DNA of 44,359 bases from Verrucomicrobiota bacterium JB023 (GCA_030673895.1 JAUTCR010000032.1:1-44359); one strand, 5' to 3'. Numbered from the stretch's first letter, positions 34,465 to 43,416 are shown. Notes: generated by a model from the sequence alone, not told the origin. Numbers and translations: made by a program.

Positions 34465-35148
34465 ATGAACGACAGCGAGGACACGTCAGGGAAGAAAGGC
34501 GCCGGGAGGATTCTGGCAGTATTTATCGGGCTTGCTCTTTTGATCGCTGCTGCCGGGGGAGTTTGGTGGTTGGTGGTCGTCAGGCCGGCGGAGGCGGCCA
34601 TGGGGGGCACGATGGCGCGAGTCGAGCGCTTCCTCGGGAATTTTCTCGGAGGAGCGGGAACGATTACCGTCAATGAGTCCGCCACCGTCATGAAAATCTC
34701 CGAGGTCAGCGAGATCGCCCTGCTGGAGTATCAGATGAAGGTGACCCGGGAGGTGGAGGATGAGCAAGTGATCATGGTCTTCCCCAGCCGGAAGTCCCTC
34801 CGCATGGAAGGGACCTTCAAAGTGAAAATCGGCTACGACATCAGCGAGGGGCTCTCGATCGAGTATGATGAAAGCGGACAGGCCCGGGTTGTCGGTCTGG
34901 GAGAGCCCAAGGTACTGACCGCCGAAATGCTAAAGATGAACACTCTCGAAGAGACGAGCGGCCTATGGAACAAGGTGAAATCAGCGGATCGTGACCGCTT
35001 GGTGGAAGAGCTCCGCTACCAAGCCATCCGCGATGTGAAGGAAAGTGGCATGCTATCGCAACTCGACGAGTTGATGCGCCTCCAACTGAGGTCCCTCCTG
35101 GGGGTGGAAGATTTGGAGGTGATGCCGGCGGAAAGAGTGCTCCCCTAG
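34465..35148 (+). CDS. DUF4230-like membrane-anchored protein
   Basis: A single N-terminal TM helix (about 18-38, ILAVFIGLALLIAAAGGVWW) precedes a periplasmic or cytoplasmic domain. The soluble part resembles DUF4230 in its order of strands: SEIALLEYQMKVTREVEDEQ, KIGYDISEGLSIEYDE, GLGEPKVLTAEM, then a helical end VKESGMLSQLDELMRLQL. The family has no assigned function. ATG at 34465 (after AGGGC) or 34441 are possible starts. It is the only plus-strand gene in this block, and its stop overlaps a bidirectional terminator. Confidence 0.72.
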   Translation: MNDSEDTSGKKGAGRILAVFIGLALLIAAAGGVWWLVVVRPAEAAMGGTMARVERFLGNFLGGAGTITVNESATVMKISEVSEIALLEYQMKVTREVEDEQVIMVFPSRKSLRMEGTFKVKIGYDISEGLSIEYDESGQARVVGLGEPKVLTAEMLKMNTLEETSGLWNKVKSADRDRLVEELRYQAIRDVKESGMLSQLDELMRLQLRSLLGVEDLEVMPAERVLP

Positions 35149-35163
35149 TAGGAGAGCACCTTT
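35137..35163. terminator. Probable bidirectional terminator
   Basis: GTGCTC (35137-35142) and GAGCAC (35154-35159) form a stem, extended by CCTA/TAGG, around the stop codon of the DUF4230-like gene. Short T-rich flanks lie on both sides. It separates this gene from the convergent dehydrogenase gene. Confidence 0.6.
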
Positions 35164-35171
35164 GACGAAAA

Positions 35172-36323
35172 CTATTCTTCAACGATCTTCCAAACGCCTC
35201 CGCTGAGCTCGATGACGTAAAGCTCGTCATCGGCGTCGGTGCCGAAGGAGCTGAGCATGCGGAATGGCTTACCGTCGGGGCGGGCGAGCGTTTCGGTCAG
35301 GTCGGAGAAGTTGGTCGTTTCTCCTCCTTTGTATTCGAAGGACCAGATGCGAGGATTGAGGTGATCGGAGAAGAGATACTTGCCCCCCAGTGAGCTGACT
35401 GAGCCACGATAGACGTAGCCACCATTGATGGAGAGTCCTTCCGTTTCTCCCATCCCATGCTTGTAAACATAGACGGGATCGATGGCGCCCTCGGGTTTGG
35501 GGCCGCCAACGCCGTCTTTGGGCGTCTCGACCAAGCCTTCCCGCTGTCTCCACCCGAAGTTCGCTCCGTGCAGGTCACTCTTGCTGGTCACGTTAATCTC
35601 TTCCCAATGGTTTTGACCCACGTCAGCAATGTAGAAGTTGTCGCCATCCCAGCAGCAGCGCCAAGGGTTGCGAAGGCCATAGGCGAGGATCTCATCGCGC
35701 GCCTCGTCATCGCCGACAAACGGGTTGTCGGCGGGAATGTCATACCCCTTCTCAGGGCTGACATCGATGCGGAGGATTTTGCCTAACAGGTTGCTCAAGT
35801 CTTGTGCGTTGCGCTTGGGATCATTGGCTGAACCTCCATCACCTGTCCCGATGTAGAGATAGCCGTCGGGGCCGAACTCAAGATAACCGCCGTTGTGATT
35901 TCCGAAGGGTTGCTTGAAGGTGAGAATCACTTCTCCGCTATCAGGATCGCAGGTCGTCGCGGTCTTGGGCTCGGTGACGGTGAAGCGGGCGATCTTGTTC
36001 TCACGGTCCTTCGTGCTGTAGTTGACGTAGAAGCGTCCCGAAGTCTCGTAGTCTGGCGCGAAGGCCAGCCCGAGAAGGCCCTCCTCGTTATGGCCCCGGT
36101 GGACCCGATCGCTCAGGTCGAGAAACGGCTCGCTCAGGGTTTCGTCAGACTTCTGGTCGTGGATGAAGATTTTTCCTCCTTGCTCAACGATGAAGAGCCT
36201 TTGGCTGCTGTGTTCTGGAGTAGTAACCCAGACCGGGCGCTCGAAATCGTCGCCGACACGCTCCAGAGAGGGAGCTGCCAAGGCAAGAGTTGGGATAAAC
36301 AACAAGGTGGTGAGTGCATTCAT
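35172..36323 (-). CDS. Secreted PQQ-dependent glucose/sorbosone dehydrogenase-family protein
   Basis: A 383-residue six-bladed beta-propeller of the GSDH family, which oxidises sugars using PQQ. The signal peptide (NALTTLLFIPTLALAAP) starts at ATG 36323; a TTG at 36335 is not needed. Signatures: NEEGLLGLAFAPDYETSGRF, GNHNGGYLEFGPDGYLYIG and GDGGSANDPKRNAQDLSNLL, YGLRNPWRCCWDGD, and VGQNHWEEI. Substrate and cofactor are inferred from the family. The next gene upstream on this strand is the secreted nuclease at 36358-38880, so the two may be co-expressed. Confidence 0.92.
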   Translation of the reverse strand: MNALTTLLFIPTLALAAPSLERVGDDFERPVWVTTPEHSSQRLFIVEQGGKIFIHDQKSDETLSEPFLDLSDRVHRGHNEEGLLGLAFAPDYETSGRFYVNYSTKDRENKIARFTVTEPKTATTCDPDSGEVILTFKQPFGNHNGGYLEFGPDGYLYIGTGDGGSANDPKRNAQDLSNLLGKILRIDVSPEKGYDIPADNPFVGDDEARDEILAYGLRNPWRCCWDGDNFYIADVGQNHWEEINVTSKSDLHGANFGWRQREGLVETPKDGVGGPKPEGAIDPVYVYKHGMGETEGLSINGGYVYRGSVSSLGGKYLFSDHLNPRIWSFEYKGGETTNFSDLTETLARPDGKPFRMLSSFGTDADDELYVIELSGGVWKIVEE

Positions 36324-36357
36324 AAGCGACTGCAAGCTAGATGGGAAAGGTGATAGG

Positions 36358-38880
36358 TCAAATGCTCAGATTGACCCTGACTTGAAGATAGCTTTTTCCT
36401 GAACTCGTTGGGAGTAGGAGAGTTGAGGTCGTTCCATCTCCTTCAATCGTGGCTGTTTTTTCGAATGTCTCAAGATTGTCACTGAGGAAGATCTCATACT
36501 GGCGACCGAGCAGCGTGGGGAAGATGGCCTCTGGTCCAGCGGGGCCCTGACGGACCGTGACCGTGAAGCGGGAGGAGAAATCAGTAGGATCGGTCAGAAT
36601 GATGCGCAGTTCCTCCGCATTGCTGTAGCCGTCGCGATCAGCGTCTTCATCACCATCAGCGGTCCCATTCTCATCTGTATCGGTGAGCAGGGGATTGGTG
36701 CCGAGAGCGAGTTCTTCCTCATCGGTCAGGTTATCATTGTCGTCATCAGGATCAGTGAGGTCCGGCAGCCCGTCTCCATCGGTGTCGGGCAGGACAGTTA
36801 GAGTGAGATCATCGAAGGAAATGGCCTGAGAGGGGAGCACGGCTGCGCCGGTGAGGGTTTGTCCTTCATTGAGCATGCCCGGGGAATGGGAAATATCGGA
36901 CCCGAATCTGATCCAAGAGGCCTCGCCCGAGTCGGCCGCAGCTCCGGTGAAGCCGAGGGCGGCCACACCCGGCGATAGCGCACTGCTCTGCGACGCGGGC
37001 AGCTCGTCAGCAGTCAGGCCGAGGGCGGGGCCATCCGTAGCGGTGAACGTGCCTTCATAGGAGAGGAAGCTCTTGATGACCCCATCGACCGTGAGGGCGA
37101 AGCCATCGGGTGCTCCATTCTGGATTCCGCTAATCTCCTTCCAATAAACGGAATAACCGTCGACCAGGTTGGGACCCTGGAAGGTGTCGAGCAAGTGGCT
37201 CTGATAGACTTCGCCATTACTCCCATTGTAGAGGGAAAGCTCGACCGTGGAAGGCGAGCCCGAGAAGCCTGGCGCGGTGATGACCTCGATGAACTCACCT
37301 TCGTCGCCACTCGCATTATCGTAGTGGATCTCATTGACGAAGACATCGTCGGATACGGGGCCATTGCTGGCGCCCTTGGTCGCGGTGAGAGTGAGGACCA
37401 GTTCCTCGCCCGGCTCCCAGGCCAGATGGTCCACAATGGTCTCCAGAACCAAGGGGGAAGCTGAGCCTGCGACTTCGTAGGTGAGCTCGCCAAGTGGCAG
37501 CGTGGACTGGCCGGGCAGGGTAAGAGTTGCGGTGAGGGTGTCCGGGCTGGTCGCTCCGTCAATGCGCCACTGCTCCACTTCATAGCTTATGCGGACCGCA
37601 CTGATGGAGCTGGAGCCCTCATTACGAAAGCGGGTCTCGAACTGAGAGGGGGAGGGGCCGGGGACAATGCCAGGCTTGGGATCAGAGCTACTGCCGAAGA
37701 CGTAGCTCCCAGCTTGTTCACTACCAGAATACGAGCCTCGCCAAGTGAGGTTGTCGCCGGTCCAGCGAGGAGGATCGAAGTAGCCGGAGAAGCTATCAAA
37801 GCCCTCGCTGATGGTGGTATCGTCACTACTAACCTCGTAGTAAGAAGGGCCCGTGAAGAGGTCTTCGAGGACGAGATCGACAAAGACCGGAAAGTGGTCC
37901 GACGCGACGGCAGAGGTTGTCGCGGGAAGGGGGTTGCCAACCTTGGGGAGCCCCGCGTTGTTCGTGGTATCGAGGTCGGAGCGATAGATTTCCGCCCCTT
38001 CCACGACCATGGCCGGAGTGGTGAGGATGTAGTCCAAGGTGGATCCATTGCCCGCGCTCGAGAGGAAGGTGTCGTCGCTGCCATCCACAGCTCTCGCATC
38101 CAGCGCGCTCGCTTGCCACGGCGTAGGGAAGTAGAAGTCAGGGTCGGTCGAGTAGGTGATCGGTAAGGGGATATCGGCTCCCCGATTGTAGGTGGACGGG
38201 AGCCCCCCGGGCTCGTTCGTGAATGTCTCACCCGTCCCCGAAAGATTGAAGTCTCCCAGAATCACGATGTTGTCGCTCTCGTCGAGAGCATTGCGGGTGA
38301 GGTAATCGGCCAGACGGGCGAGCTCCACGGCTCGTCGGAATTTGCTGGCGTCGTCCGTCGACGCTTTATTGTGGAGCGTGATGATGGTGGCGGGCTGGGC
38401 CGCTCCGGGAACGTCCACTACGACGGCGGGAAAGGCCCGGGTCACGTCTTTCGCCTGGGCCCCGTTGGAGCCGACTGCTCCGATGGTCGCCATGTAATCG
38501 CTCGTCCCGATGCCGTCCGCATCAAGGAGCGGGTATCGGGATAGGATGGCATTGCGGAGTTGGAAATCGAGAGCGGTCGAGGGAATGTAAACGTGGTCGA
38601 GTCCTAGCTCGGAGGCGAGAGCATGAACGTCAGAATTCGTTCCCCCCTGCGTGCCTCCGGAGACGTCGGAGTTGTTCAACTCTTGGAGACAGACGACGTC
38701 GGCATCGATCCGGGCGAGACTCGCGAGGACCGCTTCATAGTCCTCCGTCCCGGGCTCGTTGAGCCCATCGGCCAAATCGCCGTTCTGGTCGCGCTCGGTC
38801 TCAATGTTGAAGGTGACCACCCGCAGGGGAGCTGCGGTGAGCAGAAGGGGAGTGAGAAAGAGGGCGAGAACAGTCTTCAT
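36358..38880 (-). CDS. Large secreted endonuclease/exonuclease/phosphatase protein
   Basis: An 840-residue modular secreted protein. Signal peptide to about residue 18. Residues about 20-340 are an EEP (DNase I-like) domain with VVTFNIETERDQNGDLADG, VVCLQELNNSD, NIVILGDFNLSG and SDHFPVFVDLVL, the catalytic Asn, Glu, Asp and His set. A lamin-tail domain follows (VNEIHYDNASGDEGEFIEV), then calcium-binding TSP3-like repeats (DTDGDGLPDLTDPDDDNDN) and a C-terminal beta domain. Such layouts belong to extracellular nucleases scavenging DNA for phosphate. It is bounded upstream by a terminator that serves the prenyltransferase-repeat gene. Confidence 0.9.
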   Translation of the reverse strand: MKTVLALFLTPLLLTAAPLRVVTFNIETERDQNGDLADGLNEPGTEDYEAVLASLARIDADVVCLQELNNSDVSGGTQGGTNSDVHALASELGLDHVYIPSTALDFQLRNAILSRYPLLDADGIGTSDYMATIGAVGSNGAQAKDVTRAFPAVVVDVPGAAQPATIITLHNKASTDDASKFRRAVELARLADYLTRNALDESDNIVILGDFNLSGTGETFTNEPGGLPSTYNRGADIPLPITYSTDPDFYFPTPWQASALDARAVDGSDDTFLSSAGNGSTLDYILTTPAMVVEGAEIYRSDLDTTNNAGLPKVGNPLPATTSAVASDHFPVFVDLVLEDLFTGPSYYEVSSDDTTISEGFDSFSGYFDPPRWTGDNLTWRGSYSGSEQAGSYVFGSSSDPKPGIVPGPSPSQFETRFRNEGSSSISAVRISYEVEQWRIDGATSPDTLTATLTLPGQSTLPLGELTYEVAGSASPLVLETIVDHLAWEPGEELVLTLTATKGASNGPVSDDVFVNEIHYDNASGDEGEFIEVITAPGFSGSPSTVELSLYNGSNGEVYQSHLLDTFQGPNLVDGYSVYWKEISGIQNGAPDGFALTVDGVIKSFLSYEGTFTATDGPALGLTADELPASQSSALSPGVAALGFTGAAADSGEASWIRFGSDISHSPGMLNEGQTLTGAAVLPSQAISFDDLTLTVLPDTDGDGLPDLTDPDDDNDNLTDEEELALGTNPLLTDTDENGTADGDEDADRDGYSNAEELRIILTDPTDFSSRFTVTVRQGPAGPEAIFPTLLGRQYEIFLSDNLETFEKTATIEGDGTTSTLLLPTSSGKSYLQVRVNLSI

Positions 38881-38890
38881 ATCGGGGTAA

Positions 38891-38916
38891 GAAAAAGGCG
38901 GCCCGTGGACCGCCTG
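38891..38916 (-). terminator. Intrinsic terminator of the prenyltransferase-repeat gene
   Basis: On the minus strand AGGCGG pairs with CCGCCT around an 8-base loop and is followed by TTTTTCTT. It lies about 45 bases after the stop and just before the nuclease start, so the nuclease probably has its own promoter within a short gap. Confidence 0.85.
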
Positions 38917-38957
38917 AAAAGAGTAAAAACGAGCTTGGAGTCACATTAAGGGGGCGC

Positions 38958-40436
38958 TCACTTGCCCGCACCGGTGCCGGGCAGGAAGCGATAGTAAACT
39001 TCGAGCATCAGCGTGGCGAGCGTTGTGTGATACACTGGGTCATTATGCTTGCCGCTCCATCGCCCACCGGGTGCAGGCCAGCTGCCGTCCTTGTCCTGAG
39101 CCTTGAGCAGCTCGTCGCGGAACATCTTATTGTAGTTGGCCCAAGCCTGTCCGCCTTGATTGATCATCGCCTGGCTGTTGTAGTAGTGTTCGTAGAGATT
39201 GGCACCATTGGCATAGTTAAAGGTCGCATTCTCCGAGATGTATTTCACTCCTTGGCGGGCATTCGAGTTGGATGCTCCCTTGTGCTGCTGGAAGCATAGC
39301 GAGCCGGCTCCCGTCAGCGTGTAGTGGGCGTCCGCTCCGCCGACAGGCTTCTTGTTCTGGGTGTAGCCGAATCCGCCATGCCTGGCTTGGCATTCCTCCA
39401 AGTAGTTCAAGGCTTCGCGGATGGCACCATTCATCGAGCCGAATTTGATTCCCGTGGATTTGCCTGCCTTCAAGGCCTGCATCTGCCAAGCGACGATCGA
39501 CGAATCTCCCTTACGCTTCGATGAAATATCGTAGGAGTAATCCCACGCTCCAGAGGCGTGCTGATTATCAAGAATCCAATTGACCCCTCCCTCCACGGCT
39601 TCCTTCAGCTGCGGAACGGTGTCGGCGATGTTCAGTTGCTTGCAGAAGGTGTAGGACTCGGCGAGCGCGTAGGTCGCGATGGCGTGCTCATAGCACCAGT
39701 GCTTGTCCTGTAGGCTCGTAGCCGATTTGCCCTTCTGCTTGATGTTGTTGTCGACAAGGTAGGCCATCCCCTGGGTCACCGCGTCACCGAATTCCGGCGA
39801 GAGCGGGGTCTCGCAATGGCCCAGATAAGCGAGCAAGGCGAGACCAGTCATGGCCACTGGCTTGCTGTTGCCCCAGCTGCCGTTTTCGTTCTGATTTTCC
39901 TTCAGCCACCGAAGGGCCGCGACGACGGCTTCCTCGCATTCTTCTGTTCCGCCATTCTGCGCTAGACGCTGCAAGCGGTCCTGCTTCGAGCAGCGCTTCC
40001 GCATCTCCACGGGGATATTCCCGAAGCCTCCGCCTCCACCGTCGCCCCCGGAGCCCCAGCCAGCGCCGAAGTCGTCACCATCGCCGAACTCAGCCGAGGG
40101 AACCGGCACCTCAATCTCGGGGACCGGGATCGCGGTCGGACTCGTCGTATTTGCCGCAATCACCTTGGCCATGGAGGAGGAAGGAGCAGAAGGCTTGCGC
40201 TGGATCGTGGGACTGATTTCCTTCCGATCCAAATCTTCATCAGCGGGAGACCCTGCCTGATAGGTGACGATATCGGTCTCATTGAGCCCCAGCGAAGGAA
40301 TAAGAAAAATAGCAAGGATGATACCGACCAAGACGATCGCCAACAGGGAAATCAGCAGACTGGCAATGGTCGAATTTCTCCGCTGGGCGCGCAGCCGTTC
40401 GAGAGCTTCTGGGGACAATTGGGCGTGGAGACTCAT
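38958..40436 (-). CDS. Membrane-anchored prenyltransferase/squalene-oxidase-repeat protein
   Basis: A 492-residue protein. Short basic cytoplasmic N-terminus (MSLHAQLSPEALERLRAQRR), one TM helix at about 24-46, then a periplasmic linker rich in Pro and Gly: PTAIPVPEIEVPVPSAEFG followed by a Gly-rich stretch. From residue about 150 on it is an alpha/alpha-toroid with repeated QNENGSWGNSKPVAMTGLAL, NQHASGAWDYS, CQARHGGFGYTQNK and KDGSWPAPGGRWSG blocks, as in squalene-hopene cyclase or A2M-like toroids. The DxDD cyclase motif is not seen, so it is probably not a cyclase. The proline-rich anchor resembles TonB or ExbD-linked proteins. An ABC ATPase gene lies 246 bases upstream on the same strand. 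Function unknown. Confidence 0.83.
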   Translation of the reverse strand: MSLHAQLSPEALERLRAQRRNSTIASLLISLLAIVLVGIILAIFLIPSLGLNETDIVTYQAGSPADEDLDRKEISPTIQRKPSAPSSSMAKVIAANTTSPTAIPVPEIEVPVPSAEFGDGDDFGAGWGSGGDGGGGGFGNIPVEMRKRCSKQDRLQRLAQNGGTEECEEAVVAALRWLKENQNENGSWGNSKPVAMTGLALLAYLGHCETPLSPEFGDAVTQGMAYLVDNNIKQKGKSATSLQDKHWCYEHAIATYALAESYTFCKQLNIADTVPQLKEAVEGGVNWILDNQHASGAWDYSYDISSKRKGDSSIVAWQMQALKAGKSTGIKFGSMNGAIREALNYLEECQARHGGFGYTQNKKPVGGADAHYTLTGAGSLCFQQHKGASNSNARQGVKYISENATFNYANGANLYEHYYNSQAMINQGGQAWANYNKMFRDELLKAQDKDGSWPAPGGRWSGKHNDPVYHTTLATLMLEVYYRFLPGTGAGK

Positions 40437-40682
40437 GGTGTTTTTGTCGCTAAGAAAAGGCGTTTCAGCGCTATCGGGCAAGACGCAAGAATGCCAATTC
40501 AATGTAATTCTTTGAACGAGACCCTCAGTGAATTCTTAGATTATTGCAAAAATATTCAGAAGCCGGACGTAAAACGGCAGGTTTTCGCGTTAGATTCGCT
40601 AATTTGATTGATAGTTGTGCGGAAACGTATTCGGCCATGAGTCCGGAGTTCCCTGCCACATCGGCGAAAAAGCGTTCGGCTG

Positions 40683-41690
40683 CTAATTTTTCTCGGCGGA
40701 ATGGCCAAGAGCCTCTCGCGCCTGCTCGGGCGCCACCGTGGCGGCCAACCCTTGGTCGATACGACCCAGGATGTCGATGAAGGCATCCTCCAGATTTCGC
40801 TCTTCGCGGTGGAATTCGATGACCTTGACCCCATCCCGGACCATGCGGGAGAGAACTTCGGCCGCCTGATGGGGATCGGTGGAATCGATGCGAATTCGTC
40901 CTCCTCGTTTTCGTGACTCGATGAACTCGACCCCGGGGTTGAGGATAGCCCAATCATTGACCGCCTCGGGCCGCTCGGCCACTTGGACATCATAGAACAA
41001 TCCTCCCGTCGCGTCCGAGCCCTGCTTCAGTGATTCGGCATCACCGTGGTGGACGATGCGTCCGCCATTAATGAATAGGAGCGAGTCGCACATCTCCCCT
41101 AATTCAGAAAGGATGTGGGAGGAGATGAAGATGGTCTTCCCCTCCTGCGCGAGGATGCGGATGAGATGCTTCAGCTCGACCCTCGCCTTGGGATCCAATC
41201 CGGCGGCCGGTTCATCCATGATCAGGATCTGGGGATCATGGATTAGGGCTCGCCCGAGGCCCAAACGCTGCGTCATCCCTTTGGAAAGTTTGTTAGAAAG
41301 CCGATCCGCCAGTGGGATCAAGTCGGTGAATTCCATCACCTCGCGGATTCGCTCCCGCCGCTCCTGGTCCTTGTAACCCAGGGCACGGGCATAAAAATCG
41401 AGATACTCGAGCACGGTCATGTGGTCGTAATTGCCGAAATGGTCCGGCATCCAGCCAATCAGTGACCTGACCTTGTCCGGATGGTGCACGACGTTGATGC
41501 CGCAGATCTCGGCCGTCCCCATCGTCGGGTAATCAAGGGTGGAGAGGATGCGCATTGTCGTCGTCTTCCCCGCGCCATTGGCACCGACGAAGCCACAAAC
41601 CGATCCGTGGGGAATCTCGAAGGAAATTCCATCGACTGCCTTCAACTGGCCGAAATAGCGATAGAGATTCTGGACAAGAATGGCGGACAT
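40683..41690 (-). CDS. ABC-2-type transporter ATP-binding protein
   Basis: A 335-residue ATPase of the NatA/GldA-like class. Walker A is GANGAGKTT (about 36-44), the signature is LSKGMTQRLGLGRAL, Walker B is ILIMDEPAAGLDP, and the switch is ISSHILSEL. The long C-terminal part (about 225-335) is typical of ABC-2 exporters. The ATG at 41690 follows no clear ribosome site; a GTG at 41714 is possible. No ABC-2 permease lies on either side, which is unusual; the downstream gene is the toroid protein and upstream is gene-free DNA. Confidence 0.93.
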   Translation of the reverse strand: MSAILVQNLYRYFGQLKAVDGISFEIPHGSVCGFVGANGAGKTTTMRILSTLDYPTMGTAEICGINVVHHPDKVRSLIGWMPDHFGNYDHMTVLEYLDFYARALGYKDQERRERIREVMEFTDLIPLADRLSNKLSKGMTQRLGLGRALIHDPQILIMDEPAAGLDPKARVELKHLIRILAQEGKTIFISSHILSELGEMCDSLLFINGGRIVHHGDAESLKQGSDATGGLFYDVQVAERPEAVNDWAILNPGVEFIESRKRGGRIRIDSTDPHQAAEVLSRMVRDGVKVIEFHREERNLEDAFIDILGRIDQGLAATVAPEQAREALGHSAEKN

Positions 41691-41714
41691 GGAGGAGTTA
41701 TGAGCCCTCACCAC

Positions 41715-42262
41715 GATTTTGTCAGTAGGGGAAATGCAAAGCTCACCACTTCGGCCCGAAGCAGCAAAAAAAGAGCTGCACTGGGGAGCACGAGAAGCTC
41801 ATTGACTTGCGTGAAGGAGCTTTCTCTCGAGAGGTGAAAGCCAACCCGCTTGTGAGCAACTTGCTAAAAGCCACTTGTCATCCGGCCTCCCTTATCTGCT
41901 CTGCAGTTCGCGCGATACGCTAGTCACCCTATGGTGTTCTTCGATGGATGGCCAGCCTTGTCCAAACTTCCAAATCTAGAAAGTGAGGCGCCGAAAACAT
42001 ATTTAATAGAGGGATCTTAAAGTAGAACAATAGCTTCGCCTCGATCAAAAGATGAGGGCTCCGCTATAAGACATCCAACGCCTCGTGCATCGGTCGATGA
42101 GTGACGGTTGGCAGCACGGTTTAGAGGTTCCCGAACTCGTGAAGCGATGGGGAGCCATTCGCTATCCTGACGGGCTGCAAGGCTGAAAAAGGATAATATG
42201 ATGAATGGAAATCGCCGGATGCGGACCCGGGTGGTGACGCTTTGATCCCGTCACCTAACCGA
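41715..42262. other. Gene-free stretch of about 550 bases
   Basis: I see no supportable gene or RNA here. The short open frames (for example 42121-42330 minus) have no family pattern and no ribosome site. GC falls below that of the core region, with AT-rich words such as ACATATTTAATAGAGG near 41998-42013 and AAGGATAATATGATG near 42189-42203. It may hold the ABC-gene promoter and degraded sequence. Confidence 0.5.
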
Positions 42263-42670
42263 TTATGGTTTCGAATCTCCACGCTCGAATGCTGCCATCT
42301 TCTCGAGGTTGATAGCCAACATCTCTTCATACCACTCTGGTAGTAGGTGGGATGGAAATGGGGTGCAATGGAAACGCGATTTTACGCCGTCAGTCTCCGC
42401 AGTCATGACCCATCCATCATCTGCTGCCTCGATTCCGCGAAACCATCCTTCTGCTGACGGAGAAGGCCGGAAGCGAACTTGCTTGCCGTCGTACTCCGAG
42501 TGCCAGAGCCGCATAGTTTGATTGGCGCGCGGCTTTGAAGATGATTTTGGAAACTGCACGGTGCGCCCATCTGCCATGATTACAAGGATGCAAGGCTCGC
42601 CGAAAGGCTCTGTATCGATCAGCCAGACGCCTTCGATCTCAACTTGCGAAGTAGAAGACATTTTATGCAT
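42263..42670 (-). CDS. Hypothetical protein, 135 aa
   Basis: ATG at 42670 (MHKMSSTSQVEIEGVWLIDTE) or at 42661. The sequence has beta-strand-like blocks with aromatic residues: CILVIMADGRTVQFPKSSS, MRLWHSEYDGKQVRFRPSP, GWVMTAETDG, then LLPEWYEEMLAINLEKM. The pattern could be a small beta-barrel (lipocalin-like) protein followed by a helix, but this is only a shape impression. No signal peptide or catalytic motif is seen. It lies in the lower-GC accessory segment near the IS4 element. Confidence 0.6.
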   Translation of the reverse strand: MHKMSSTSQVEIEGVWLIDTEPFGEPCILVIMADGRTVQFPKSSSKPRANQTMRLWHSEYDGKQVRFRPSPSAEGWFRGIEAADDGWVMTAETDGVKSRFHCTPFPSHLLPEWYEEMLAINLEKMAAFERGDSKP

Positions 42671-42789
42671 AATATCGAAGTTCTCAACCCGCTACCGAGA
42701 GCTCGCCTCCGACTCTGGGTGAGGTTTTTCGCTACCCTCCGATTCCGTCTCGGGACGGGTGGCGGGTTCTGGTGCGCTGCCTTGTGTAA

Positions 42790-42829
42790 GCCCAGCATGG
42801 GCAGGAACCCAAAGGGGTTCAAGTCCCCT
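42790..42829. repeat. Hairpin cluster with a tRNA T-arm-like element
   Basis: GCCCA-gca-TGGGC (42790-42802) is followed by AACCC-aaa-GGGGTT (42806-42819). Overlapping it is AGGGG-TTCAAGT-CCCCT (42813-42829), exactly the 5-bp stem and 7-base loop of a tRNA T-arm. No matching acceptor or anticodon arm is found, so it is not a whole tRNA. Read on the minus strand it encodes WVPAHAGLTQ, like words from REP elements in other bacteria. Confidence 0.4.
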
Positions 42830-42933
42830 GAACGTTGAAATGATGAAACCAAGTACTACCTCAAGCCAGCTGCGGACCCAGATGTCTGGTGATGAGGGGC
42901 TCAGAAAGCCCCCGCCTAAACGATTCACGTTTT

Positions 42934-43386
42934 CTATTTTCTTAGCTTGGTCGCCGTAATGATGTGACCAGCTGGGCTGACACCTGACATCACTCCATCA
43001 ATGGGAGGGAGGTCGAATGTGTCTGCCTTGCCGCCTTTCCATCTGCAAACAAGCTTCGTGCCTCCGGCTACAATGCTCCATTTCCCGCTGCTGTCATAAA
43101 ATTTTCCATTGGGTAAGAAATGATACTCACCTCTCCATCCAGCAGAGCTACGCCCGGCCCACTTCCCAACCAGTTCTGTTTCGATGTTCGGAATGATATC
43201 TGTAGGCTTAGCTGAATATTTTTCAATGAGCTCAACAGTCTTGTTTGCTGACTCTAGGTCTCCAGCTTTGGTATACTTGACCTTGAGCTTCTCAAGCTCT
43301 TCGATAAGTTTCTGGTCAATTCTTTCGACCGCCCTATCTCTCTTGGAAATTAGCTGCTGGACATCATGGGAAAGGCCTGACCCCAA
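42934..43386 (-). CDS. Small conserved-type protein with unclear or disrupted 5' end
   Basis: Codes for a helical segment QLISKRDRAVERIDQKLIEE, then EKLKVKYTKAGDLESANKTV and a beta-rich C-terminus with ETELVGKWAGRSSAGWRGEY and GKFYDSSGKWSIVAGGTKLV. This helix plus beta arrangement recurs in secreted proteins of Verrucomicrobiota and Planctomycetota, which normally begin with a signal peptide. Here the only in-frame start is a TTG at 43386. Further upstream the frame reads CGFFLIGYGL, like a signal-peptide end, before a TAG at 43414-43416. The IS4 element begins close by, so the true start may have been lost. Function unknown. Confidence 0.6.
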   Translation of the reverse strand: MGSGLSHDVQQLISKRDRAVERIDQKLIEELEKLKVKYTKAGDLESANKTVELIEKYSAKPTDIIPNIETELVGKWAGRSSAGWRGEYHFLPNGKFYDSSGKWSIVAGGTKLVCRWKGGKADTFDLPPIDGVMSGVSPAGHIITATKLRK

Positions 43387-43416
43387 ACCGTATCCAATTA
43401 AGAAAAAACCACACTA

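Noticed and set aside
38958-40436. Squalene-hopene cyclase
   Set aside because: The toroid repeats are present, but the DxDD catalytic motif is not, and the protein is a TM-anchored type with a proline-rich linker.
42121-42330. 69-codon minus-strand ORF
   Set aside because: It has unlikely composition, no ribosome site and overlaps the end of a better-supported gene.
42692-42928. 78-codon minus-strand ORF with WVPAHAGLT
   Set aside because: It has no ribosome site or family pattern. The words come from the hairpin cluster and are better treated as a repeat.
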